The notes under the pieces were generated by a model. That model worked only from the letters and a program-made list of their open reading frames with translations. It did no database searches and was not told the origin of the DNA. From Pseudevernia furfuracea (Eukaryota > Ascomycota > Lecanoromycetes > Lecanorales > Parmeliaceae), in assembly GCA_022315425.1 (NCBI GenBank), contig JAIUPT010000014.1, positions 124,001 through 188,000 of the forward strand: a stretch of DNA of 64,000 nt, given 5' to 3'. This document shows positions 10,777-20,707 of the stretch, in pieces; positions within the stretch are counted from its first letter, which is position 1, and each line of letters opens with the position of its first letter. Made by a program: the position numbers and the translations under genes.

Positions 10777-12825
10777 ATGATTGATGGAGCAGTTTTATAG
10801 GATCCTCTCACACATCTAGACTCTGCCTACGAGACATACCTCCTTACTACCTCCCTTCCTTCGCTAGCTGTCGGGAAATGTTGCAGTATTGGCAAGAAAG
10901 GGCGTGGGGCTAGAACTCTGACACAGTCTTTTAGGGACCTAGCCTCAAGATATCGTCGGCTCTTACCTATCGAGCGCTGAACCCCTACGCACAGCCTTTG
11001 CGGGACATAGCCGGAACACGTCGCCCTTGTTAGTTAGACAAGAGAGCACAGACAAACACGGATTCCAGCGACCAGGACTTGGTCCTGGTGTTGGGATCTT
11101 GTACAGTTTGAAGACCTGTACGAACGGCTACCCACACCCTAGCAAATGATTCCCCCGATTTACCTCCAGTCTTACGAGGGTCCTTCGATTGATCGAAACA
11201 AGCGCTTCTCGCTTTCGCGCGCTCCGAGGCCTTCCTTCTACTTACTTTTTTTTTGGGGACCTACAACACGTTTTTTGCAGTACTCGAAAGACCGACTGAC
11301 TACCCTTATACTTGGCTGTTCTGCACTATTGCAGGCTTTACGGTGGCTCAAAGGGCGCCAGGGACTCCGTATTGCTACGTTCTCTGCAGGATCTTCGATG
11401 TGGATTCCTCGGCTTTATCGTACGTGAATGACGAGCCGAATCCGAGTTTATCTTTTAATGCCTTTTTTCAATGTTGTAACTTACAGGTCATGAAGATCCT
11501 TTCAACCGATTTCAGAAAACGGGCACACCTTCGCGAGAGGTGGCCGAAGGTTTTCCTTTTTGCATCCGGTACTTCTTCTTCTTCAGCCGTCATAAAGTCT
11601 CGAGACAACCCCACCGGTTAACGACGCTGCTACAAGCCTTCATACTTTGCTTCACGGTACGGAATCATGCTGCCATCTATGTCACCATTCATCTCAACCG
11701 ACAAAAGCTGTTTTCAACAGACTCAAAAGGCCCTGATAAATCAACACGCCCTCTTGAAGTGCTGTCGCCATCGCCCCTTTCAAAGCTCAAAGCCGACGCC
11801 TGTCTAGAATCGCTCTGGCAGCGACCGTGCTCATTATCCGGGCCCATTGTGTATAACTAGCACTACCACGAAGCCCGAAGCCGAACACACGTGCCATCCA
11901 GCTAGAAAACCCCGATCCGTATCCCACTCCGGGGGGTTTTCCTTGGTCGAGTCAAAACCCGAGAAGCCTACGGCAATTTACCCACGGAGCTTCTCACGAA
12001 TATCGGAAGCAGCTTTTGCCACCGAGTAGCATCGTGGCTTCTTCGCTTTCTACGTGTCAGAGATATACACCACCACGCAGGGCGTCCCGTCTCTTATCGG
12101 CCAAATACTGGGGAAACCGGGCCGTGATCAGCTCGTGCTCTTTTTTCCGATAGGTACTTGGAGAAAAGCAAGCGACTTCGCGTGGATTCCAATCTCTCAG
12201 ACTGTAAAATACCCGGACAAAAGTGCCCGTCGTGTTCTTACAGTAAGTAACCAGGCAGAAGTTCATCGGGGGATACATGAATATACGCGCGGCATAAGTA
12301 TGCTCAAACCTCGTTCAGAGGTACAAACCGGATACACTCAGCACGTGCCAAATCCCTACCCCTCCCGAACGCTTTTCCGTACCCCCTGCCGCGCCGTGAC
12401 CCGGTCCTGAGGGATGGTTTCTGAGGTCGGGTTTCTGGGGGGGGTCTGGGGAACCTGGTCCGGGGGAGGAATAGCGAAAGGATTTACATACCACCAATGC
12501 AAAAGTCTTTATTAGAGGCTCCCGTTTTTGCCACGTGACCCGTGTGTGTGTATAGTCTCGTCTCCTGACCGCGGTTTTATTTTGAGTCTGAACCATCCCT
12601 CACTCGGGCAGTTTCTTTCCTATGTGGTCACGAGGAACAGTTTCAGAAAGCAAGTCGAGGGGGCACAAAAGGACGCCAGCGTCACATTCACGTGCGAGCA
12701 GGAAGGAACGGTCGAGTCCAGATCTGGCACGGCCAGAACCCAGCAGTATTTCGCAACGACTATTCTATTCCGAGGGAAGGAGATGGTAAAATCTATCCAA
12801 CTGCCTTCATCCATCTCCAACCCTC
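10777..12825. other. Long intergenic stretch, no supported gene
   Basis: About 2 kb between the convergent ends of the enoyl-thioester reductase and guanine deaminase genes. Open frames are short and lack recognisable motifs on either strand. I saw no terminal repeats, transposase or reverse-transcriptase motifs. A small hairpin is listed separately. The composition resembles unique DNA, not simple repeats, so a decayed element or noncoding transcript cannot be excluded. Confidence 0.5.
11071..11089. repeat. Perfect 8-bp stem hairpin
   Basis: ACCAGGAC and GTCCTGGT are exact inverted repeats around a 3-base TTG loop. The site lies about 300 bp past the enoyl-thioester reductase stop, too far to be a convincing transcript end signal. 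Confidence 0.6.
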
Positions 12826-12968
12826 CTACCGCCGCTCATGCACCAACCTCCCCCTCACAAACACTTTCTTCGTGTTCCGATCGTCCCCACAAAACAGCCA
12901 CTTCGCCACCTTCTCGCCCCACGTTTCCTTACCCCACAGCTCCACCGGCCCTCGATCCTCAGGCTCCC

Positions 12969-13001
<33 letters not shown>

Positions 13002-15007
13002 GAGCAGCAGCAGCACCCTCCTCACCGTCTTCTGCTGCTGCAGCATCCAACACCACAAGCTGCGCATCCCACTCCATGCCCACCTCGAACCCTCCCACCT
13101 TCCCCTCCAACCCCAAGCACTTGGCGCCGCCCTTGGTGGCGAGATAGAGACATTCCTCCACGCTCAACTTTTTCCTATCCTTCGCGCTCGTCGAGTGCTT
13201 CGCTTCCGCTCCCAGCCGCCCTTTGCCATCTTCCGACCCCGTCTCCTCCGGAGCGAGCGCAGCCAGCGTCCTGCTGACCATCGCCGCCTCCCTCGCCGCC
13301 ACCAGGATGCTGCAAGAGTATCCCCCGCTAACATCAGTCCCCAGTCCGACTTCGATCCCGTCGTCCAACAGCTCCCTCACAGGGCACAGCCCGCTGCTTA
13401 TACTCGTGTTGCTGACGGGGCAGTGGCTGACTTTGCTTCCCCGCTCCTTCAACAACGTCCTTTCGTCCGGAGAAAGATGTACGCAGTGTGCCAGCACGGT
13501 TTTCGGCGTCAGCAGGCCGTGCGTGTCGTAGACGTGAGAGTAGGAGTCGTGAGTAGGGTATTGTCTACGGACTAGAGCGACCTCGGATGTGTTTTCACTG
13601 AGATGTGTTTGGATTGGGAGGTCGGTCTCTCGGGCGAGGGAACCGAGGCCGGAAAGTAGCGGTGAAGAGCAGGAGGGTACGAAACGTGGTGTGATGATGG
13701 GCGTGATGAGAGCGTGCGTCGGGTCGATAGCATCGATGTGGGTGATCGTTGCTTTGGTGTCTTCAACAGCTTTTTCCGGTGACTCGTCCCGGAGGTAGTC
13801 AGGATTGAGATCGCTGTCCATGCATACGCGGCCGATGAACGCTCTCTGCCCTTTTTCCAGACAGATGTCTGCCAGCAGATTCGTCGAAGCGACGTGTTTA
13901 GTAGCGTAGTAAGAAGCGGTTGTCGTGCCGTGAGAAAGTGTTCGGGATACGCAGCCAGAGTAGACGCGGCGAGCTTTAGTGACGGAGGAGAGAGATGATT
14001 CGAGGGGAAATGTGTAGGTGTTCAGCCAGTCGAGGAGGGTGCTTTTGCCGAAGATGCCAACGTTGGGGTATTGGGAGGCGTGGATGTGGGTGTCTATACT
14101 TATGAAGGATTATCAGTTAATGAGGCTTTGATCATGTAGGATATATCGATTCTGCCGGAGATGTAGGTTCGAACGTGACAGTAAGGAGATAGAAGAGAAT
14201 CGTCTCCATTGACAAGAACAGACAGTATACAAGCAAGATTGTGACAGCCACATAGCTCGCACCAGTCTCTCATTCTGCATCTTATCAAAAGACTGCAGCC
14301 TGGGAACGAAAAAGGCCGACAGAAGGAATAAAACCCCACAGCGTAGCCATCCAAGAAAAAGCGCAGTCGAAGAACCCAACGCACAAAAAAAAAAAAAAAA
14401 AAAAAGAGAGACCGAGACCGCTCATCTCCTCCAGCATACTGCCACCGCCTCCACCTCAATCCAAATCCCCAAGCCCAAGCCAAACCCCAGCCGTCTCATC
14501 TCCCCCACACCAAAGTCGCAAAAGCCCACACCCACCCACCCCCCCCCTCCTCGTCCCTTGCACGCGAACAGAAAAGAAAAGCAGCAAAACCAAACCAAGC
14601 CAAAACAAACAAACCAAAACCAAACCAAAACGGCACAAAAAATAAAACCCCCCTCCCCCACCCACTCACTCACCAACAAACCCCGGAAACCACCACCCCT
14701 CCCCCCCCGCCCTCACCCACTCCCACCCGCCCCTCTCAAGCCCCCAATTCCGCTCCACCCACCGCGCCGCCTCCTTTTCCTCCTCCCTTTCCTCCTCCTC
14801 CTCCTCCTCCTCCTGCTTCTCCTCCTCACGAAAACCGGCCCCCTCACGCCCCGGCTTCCCGAAAGCGAAGCAATGGCTGATGACCCCCCGGCCGTCGACG
14901 GCGACGGCGTGGCGGGGGCGGATCTCGAGCGTGGTGGGGGTGGGGGCGGAGACGAAGGTGCCGGTGTAGAGGGTTGGTTTGAGGGTGGGGGGGGAGGGAG
15001 GAGGCAT
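12826..15007 (-). CDS. Guanine deaminase
   Basis: Predicted as complement(join(12826..14093,14674..15007)), 533 residues. The enzyme hydrolyses guanine to xanthine and ammonia in purine catabolism. Metal-ligand motifs of the amidohydrolase family are present in order: FPGFVDTHIHASQYPN across the splice junction, QTHLSE, VLAHCVHLSPDE, SHCPVSN and GLGTDVSGG. The single intron is 580 bp, ten times the local norm, and contains a poly-A tract and a CCAAAA-rich tract. The join (phase 1, V|D) is dictated by the DTHIH motif. Two simple-sequence insertions stand out: a Glu-rich run in exon 1 (EEEKQEEEEEEEEREEEK) and a run of ten Asp near the C-terminus encoded by an ATC array at about 12970-13000. Both lie outside the catalytic motifs. 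Three GATA sites lie just upstream (separate entry). Confidence 0.9.
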
Positions 15008-15086
15008 TTTGTGTGTGTTGGGTGTGTGTGTGGGGGGGGGGGGGGGGGAAGGAGAGGGGGAAGAGGAGGGGGAAGGGGAAGGAGAA

Positions 15087-15174
15087 GGGGAGATAAAGAT
15101 GGGGGAAGGGGGGGAGGGATGGGGAGATAAAGATGGGGAAGGGGGAAGAAGGGGATGGGGAGATAAAGATGGGG
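15087..15174 (-). promoter_or_regulatory. Three AGATAA (GATA-factor) sites in a tandem G-rich repeat upstream of guanine deaminase
   Basis: The 18-base unit GGGGAGATAAAGATGGGG occurs three times (around 15087, 15120 and 15157). It gives AGATAA at 15091-15096, 15124-15129 and 15161-15166, about 84, 117 and 154 bases upstream of the guanine deaminase ATG. AGATAA fits the HGATAR site of fungal nitrogen regulators (AreA/NIT2 type). Nitrogen-metabolite control of a purine-degrading enzyme would make sense, but binding is inferred. Confidence 0.55.
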
Positions 15175-15466
15175 GAAAGATGGGAAGGGGGGGAATGCGT
15201 GATATATTTAGGAAGTTTGTACGTGAGGGTTTGATCGGTAGAGTACCTTAGAGTCAGGCGGCTAGCGGGCTCGAAAAAAACGGTGGCCGGCGCTCACCGC
15301 CGACCTTTTGACATGGAATCTGGCTTTCCGGTTACAAAAAGCATGTGACATGCGCGATTGATCGTGGAAGATTTTACCCCCCCTCCTAAGAGCAGGAAGA
15401 TCACGCTATGGATGCTTGCTCAATGCTGTTACTATGCAAGAAAGCCACAAACGAGGATCCAGCCCC

Positions 15467-16573
15467 TCAATGAATGTCCTTGAACAAGTCTTCCCCGCCT
15501 AATCCCCCCCCTCCCCCTACAAACATCGGCAGCTGCGGAGGCGGACTGTATGACCTTGGCGGCAGTGGCTCCTCAATCCCCGGCAGCGTTGTCTCCGTGT
15601 CCAAGTCTTCCATCGTCACGTCCTCCTCCACTTCATGTCTCCCATTCGTCATGCCATTCTGTCCTTCATTCGATTGACCACCCGTAGCCCCGGTCGGTTC
15701 GCCGTTCAAGCCAGCGTTCTTCGGCTGGTTCTCCTGATTCTCCTTTCCATTCATCGCGGCAAATGTATTGTTCAAGTTCAGACTACTCTTCCTCCTCCAG
15801 AACGTTCCACTCTTTCTTTTTTGCATACCCTGGATCTCATCCTCCGGCGCCGGGGTCAGTGGTCGTTTCTCCTCTACCACCGATTCACCCTTCGTCACAG
15901 AACTCGTAGGCGAAGCCGAAGTATCCTCCCCGAACACCATGCCCAGGCTGCTCTTCCGACGCCAAAATGTCCCGCTCCTTTTCTTATGCAAGCTCGGTCG
16001 TAGACTAGATGTCATACTCGCTCCACCTGCAGATTCCGGCCGGTCATTCTGGGAGTTCAGGGAGGCAGTGTCGTAGCTCCGTCGGAGGGCTTTGAAGGAG
16101 AGGAAGTTCCGAACACTACCTGGTCTCTTCGGACTCTTAGAGGTCGGCGAAAGGGTATTATTTGAGGACGCAGGCGAAGCGATGTATTCTGTATTCTGCG
16201 AAGGGGATGAAGCTGGTGGTGTAGCGGGAAAAGCACCAGGCATTATGGAGGCCGGGCTGGAAAAGTATGCTTCATTGCTCAAGGGACTCTTCTGCCGTTC
16301 AACGGGCTTCCGTTTGGGAGTGATGGGATGCATCATTGGTGGATCCTTAGGGGGTGGAACAGGAGGTAGTGCGGCGAAGTTTGGGGAGATCGGGGCTGGG
16401 GCCGGGATGGAGGTGCCACTGGTGAGGGAAGCTGTGGAGGGAGGCAAAGGAGGGAGTCTGTACGAGGGTGACGAGGGCCTGTTGTATGATGAGGAAGATG
16501 GGCGTCTTCTTTCGCTGGATGAGTGGGATGTGTTGGAAGAGGTACTGAAGGATGTGCGCTGATCTGAGGCCAT
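15467..16573 (-). CDS. Ser/Pro-rich protein with duplicated SGTFWRRKSSL motif, unknown function
   Basis: Single-exon frame of 368 residues starting MASDQRTSFSTSSNTSHSS. It is largely low-complexity and probably disordered: a Ser/Pro-rich N-terminus with PPLPP and PPVPPP stretches, and an acidic Glu/Asp/Asn/Gly-rich C-terminus. Two copies of one motif, KKRSGTFWRRKSSL (about residues 196-210) and RKSGTFWRRKSSLNL (about 254-268), are the only sharply ordered feature. A related basic segment, GSVRNFLSFKALRRSYD, lies just before. RRKSS is the kind of basic site recognised by basophilic kinases or binding proteins. No signal peptide, membrane span or catalytic motif is visible. I do not recognise a named family; similar proteins may be common in filamentous ascomycetes. 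Confidence 0.7.
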   Translation of the reverse strand: MASDQRTSFSTSSNTSHSSSERRRPSSSSYNRPSSPSYRLPPLPPSTASLTSGTSIPAPAPISPNFAALPPVPPPKDPPMMHPITPKRKPVERQKSPLSNEAYFSSPASIMPGAFPATPPASSPSQNTEYIASPASSNNTLSPTSKSPKRPGSVRNFLSFKALRRSYDTASLNSQNDRPESAGGASMTSSLRPSLHKKRSGTFWRRKSSLGMVFGEDTSASPTSSVTKGESVVEEKRPLTPAPEDEIQGMQKRKSGTFWRRKSSLNLNNTFAAMNGKENQENQPKNAGLNGEPTGATGGQSNEGQNGMTNGRHEVEEDVTMEDLDTETTLPGIEEPLPPRSYSPPPQLPMFVGGGGGLGGEDLFKDIH

Positions 16574-17294
16574 GGCGTCGTGTCCTCGTGGCCAATGCGG
16601 ATCCTACACTGATACTAAGCTGAAAGCAGTGAGTAATATGCAGGAGTACTGCAGATATACGACAACAATATGCAGGACGAGCAGGAAAAGAATGCTTGGA
16701 AACGAATGGGATAAAATAGCTATAGATGGGGAATGGTGGGAATGTAAAAATAAAAGACGAGTGGACCAGAATGAAGGAAGAAAATACCGAAAAAACCGAG
16801 TGCTGCCAAAAGAGTGTTACCGTGGGTCTAAGCTAAAAGCTACCTTAAGGTACCTTAGGCCGTTAGAATAACGCCTCGGACGCTTCTCCACGCCTTGGCA
16901 AATCACGTGGCTTTCTCCGCTTGACTAAGGCATCTTTCTCTACATTACATTACTAAAAAATAGAGCTAGAGCAACAATCAATGCTCTACCACGGTCCACG
17001 GCGTGTGTATTGTCAAGCACTCTGTTCACACGCAGGACCAAATATAATCCTGCATTGCTATTTTGCTTGTGGATCGAGCATCACAAAAGATTCCCCGACA
17101 CACAGCAGACTACGGCTATAACTTGTCCATTTGTCCTCCAGATCATAACTTCCGCATCTCGTAATCGTCGGCTTGAGCAAACAAAGACTGTTATTGAAGA
17201 GCGTCCCAGACGTTCTATACGCTTAATAATAACACAACCATCCATAACATATCCCACTCACATATCCATACAGTCAGCTAGCTCTTCCACCCTC
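16574..17294. other. Intergenic, no supported gene
   Basis: Separates the start of the SGTFWRRKSSL protein from the 3' end of the glycosidase. It contains the perfect 12-bp palindrome TAAGGTACCTTA at 16846-16857. No frame shows coding character. Confidence 0.5.
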
Positions 17295-18645
17295 TCAGCT
17301 CGCTCTCGCAAGCTCGCTTCTTGCAATATTGCCATCATCTCCCATGACAATCCTGTAATCGCCGTCCTTGTCATACTCAAACCACGAGAATCCTAATTGG
17401 ATTCAACCACAATTAGCCCGAGTTTTTATTATGTAGGAATCGCCGCAAGAAAACATAGGTCCTGTTCGCGGGAAGAGACTCACCAATGTACTGCGGGCAA
17501 ACCGTCAATGTCTCCTTGGCACTAATCTGCCCCAGCCAATACTCCTTCTGCGCCGCCGTCCCCCCCTGCAACCAGCCCGTCTCCCCCAACGCAACCGGGA
17601 TTTCGGGATACTTCTTGCAAAACGCACCCATCTGCTGTTCAAACGTCGCTGGTTCCCCGCTGAGCATCTCTCCATAGGCATCCAACCCCACAATGTCTAC
17701 ATACTCGCTGCCGGGAAACCACTCAGCATGCAACGTATCCACCGTATCGCCCGGCTTGAAGGGGGGGATAGGACTCCAAAACATCTTCACGCGCGAGCGG
17801 TCCACAGCTTGAGCGACGTCCTGCCACATCGCCTTGAACTCGTCCGTCGTACCGTGGTATTTGACGCTAGGGTCGGTGTTTAGATAGTTGGTGTCAATGT
17901 ACCAGTTCACCTCGTGGGCGAGACGGAGCCAGATGATTTGGGGCCCTTCAGCGAGGATTTTATTCAAGGAAGTTGCGACGGCTGTCGCTGAGACTTCAGC
18001 GAATGGAATGAATGGCTGGAGAGCGATGTTGTAGATGGCACCATGGAGAGATGATCGGTTAGCTTGAGCTTCCATGTCGGAGTCTGGCCCGCTCATGCTG
18101 GTCGCCGATGTTATTTGGGCATAGTTGCCGTAGGTGCAGGGGCCATGGGCAGAATCGACTTGGTTTTGGATGGTCATTATGTTGACCTCGTCTGGCAACC
18201 AGCCCATAGGAACACCGTTTGGTCTGTAGCAATCTGATGGAAGCCCTACGCCGAAGCCTGCGGCTGAAGATGAGGTGCTATTGGAAAATGAGGTGCTGTT
18301 GGACAATGAGGTACTGTTGGACAATGAGGTGCTGTTGGACAATGAGGTGCTGTTGGACAATGAGGTGCTGTTGGAGATTGAAGTTGTATAGTTTGATTGA
18401 GGAGAGGTAATGCCTGGAACAGAACTTGGAGATCCGGTGGCACCAGCAATGACTGCAGATTTGCTCGGAGCTCCTCCTCCTGTCACAGCAGCCAGCGAAC
18501 TTTCCGTCGCCGCAATGCTCACACTAGAGCTAGATGCAGCTGGTCCATATCGCGAGGAACCATGGAATCGCTGGTGGCCACCGTGCGCCTTTCCGTGTAT
18601 TGGTGATATTAGGGCAAGCCCCAAGATGGCTACGCAGGTCTTCAT
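17295..18645 (-). CDS. Secreted GH26-like glycoside hydrolase with Ser/Thr linker
   Basis: Predicted as complement(join(17295..17392,17484..18645)), 419 residues. The ATG at 18645 is chosen because it begins a clean secretion signal (MKTCVAILGLALISPIHGKA); the frame further upstream is unlikely to be translated. A Ser/Thr-rich linker (about residues 40-130) includes a six-copy SNSTSL repeat. The catalytic part follows: GWLPDEVNIMTIQNQ, IIWLRLAHEVNWY with a probable acid/base Glu at about 245, FKAMWQDVAQAV, MFWSPIPP, YVDIVGLDAYG and PVALGETGW with a probable nucleophile Glu at about 355. This pattern suits a clan-A (beta/alpha)8 glycosidase of the GH26 mannanase type. A 91-bp intron with a GTGAGT donor leads to a final exon reading GFSWFEYDKDGDYRIVMGDD. 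The substrate is inferred, and related clan-A families are possible. Confidence 0.8.
18269..18376 (-). repeat. Six-copy 18-bp minisatellite encoding SNSTSL
   Basis: Six head-to-tail units of about 18 bp (outer copies slightly diverged) keep the glycosidase frame and encode S-N-S-T-S-L/F/S. Each unit supplies one Asn-Ser-Thr N-glycosylation sequon. The four central units differ at only one base, suggesting recent expansion. Confidence 0.95.
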
Positions 18646-20707
18646 TATGCTTGAGAGGGCACTTGAAAGGGAATGAAATTGGCAAAAAAACCGAAAAAAA
18701 GATAAGTGAATGTGATGTATACTGCTGTAGGCACAGCCTGTGGATTCAGTGACCAATATCGCGCGGTTGCCAAGCGAAAGTAAAAACGAAGAAAAAAGAG
18801 TGTGAGAATGTATGGAAAGAAGAGATCGAGGGAGGAAGAATAGACATAAAAGGGAGAAGATGGAGTAAATAGGAGAAAGGTGCACAGGGGGGCGCAGAGG
18901 TGATTATGCACGTCGCAGGAGGATGGTGTTTCATCGGAGCTTATTACTTTAGTCCCACCACGCAATCTATGAATGATTGGGTTGAATTCTTCCCCACCAC
19001 CACCACCGTCGGTGCTACTCGATGTTTCAATCAGACATCACGTTGTCCGGCGTCACCATTCAGCGATAAATCCCCCTGCATCTCACAATCCGCTAATCTC
19101 CCGCTCACGCTCATTCATCTCCGAAAGATTTCCAGATCCTGGCGAGATCGGTAATTACTTGGCAAGAACGAAAACCCCCCTAATCTTTGCAAAGCCATAA
19201 CTTTCGAAAATGAACCTCTAAACAGAATACCTCATTGTGAAAATCAATACTATTCATCTGCTTATGGATAAAAATAGCGAAACCAAAAAACTCTTCGTAA
19301 TCGCGCTCATTGTTGAGTTGTGGTATTTCTTTCATGAGGATTCTGGTGGGTGACATTTTACCCCTGAAATAAGCACCCCGCCTGGATATGGGATGGGACA
19401 GTAATCGGGCGCCGTAGAGCCTCGGCAGGAACACCGTATCAAATCGCATGACAACATGTTCATATCATCATATGCATGTGCCATAGTGGCAGGGTAGTTG
19501 ATGTATGCGGTACTCCTTGCGCGCTCAAGAGTAAATTGTTTCAGGATGCAGAAAGCCTTTGCAACGGGTTTGGAGGCGTATTTAGCGCTGCAGAAACAGG
19601 AGTGCGAAGCCTTCGGCCCTCCGACGTGATGACAGTATGTAAGCATACATATCGCTGGGGTCGGGTCCGAGAGAATACCTTGGGCGTTATGCGAGATGAT
19701 ATGAGAGGCGGACTTTGACGCTGGGCTAGAGAGCTACTTTATGCAAACGATGGCACCAATGGGATCTTGCTAGCCAAAAAATTGCAACATAGGAATTCTC
19801 TGAAAGAAAAGGATTGAAGGTCTCACGATATGGGCAAGAAAATTTGTTGTTCGAACGAAGTCAATTATAACATTGTGAACGGAGAAAGAAAAGAATGAAA
19901 TTGTCAAGAAATGAAATGCAAGCCTTTGGCTGGGCTGGGCGTCACGTGATTTAGCGCTGCAGATCCCTGACATTGAAATCTGGGCCAGCTCTACCATTTC
20001 TAATATATACATATATATTCAACAAACAGGAGACACTTAAGGTAAGTATCACTATTATGCTGATGCTCCACTTGGGAGACGTCAAGACCGAGCTGTAGAT
20101 GAGCTACAGGAGTCAGCAAGAAAAAACCCGTCAGGGATAGATTTTCGACTTCCATCTTTCTCGCTCCAAAGATGATTCCGGCCTCTTCTTCCCTCGGCAT
20201 GGCCCATATGGCCCATGTCACACAAAAAATGTTTTTCCAGAAGCGTCCTCGGGCTTGTGAGGAGAAGAACCATTCGAGGAGGCTGATGGGCTAGAATCGC
20301 TCTGCTGACGGCGAAAAGATTGCTTGGGTTTTCTCTTACAGATCATGGCAATATAGTGTTTCTACACAGAACTCACTTCCACCGATCTAGTGATGGCGCA
20401 TTCTTGGGACGAGCGATCTTACGCAGCTGTCAACAGTTATCTTCTTATTGTGCTTTGCTAAAGTGAATTCTAACAAACCCCCTTTCACGTTCAATTTGCC
20501 CAAGCCCACAACAATGGACAGTTCCTTTATTGTCCAGGAATAAAGATCTATTCATTCTATTGATTATCCTGCCTAAAATAGGAACGCAACGTCAAGGTCA
20601 CTATCGCTTTAGAAGGCGCCGTCCCATTTCACTTCCAGCATGTAAATTATCTCGCTTTTTCGTCTTTCCTATACACAAGCGCTGGTTGCTTTCTTTGCCC
20701 GTCTCTA
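18646..20707. other. Intergenic between divergent genes, no supported gene
   Basis: About 2 kb shared by the 5' sides of the glycosidase (minus) and the 534-residue protein (plus). Only short frames without motifs occur. AT-rich segments around 19200-19300 and 19770-20060 look non-coding. Confidence 0.5.

Noticed and set aside
10860..12600. Transposable element or rRNA/tRNA fragment in the long gap
   Set aside because: No terminal repeats, transposase or polymerase motifs and no cloverleaf pattern could be found by eye; left as unexplained intergenic DNA.
12528..13575. Long plus-strand open frames (249 and 245 codons)
   Set aside because: They are antisense to guanine deaminase, are rich in His/Pro/Arg and lack motifs, while the minus strand carries the amidohydrolase metal-binding motifs.
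14422..15251. Several Gly- or Pro-rich open frames around the guanine deaminase 5' end
   Set aside because: They are translations of C-rich and G-rich simple sequence in the intron, exon and promoter, with no domain signal.
18269..18376. CRISPR-like direct repeats
   Set aside because: The units are contiguous without spacers, lie in a eukaryotic coding frame and encode a peptide repeat.
18646..18885. 80-residue N-terminal extension of the glycosidase
   Set aside because: The extension is a run of hydrophobic and Ser/His residues from pyrimidine-rich leader DNA; the internal Met starts a proper signal peptide.
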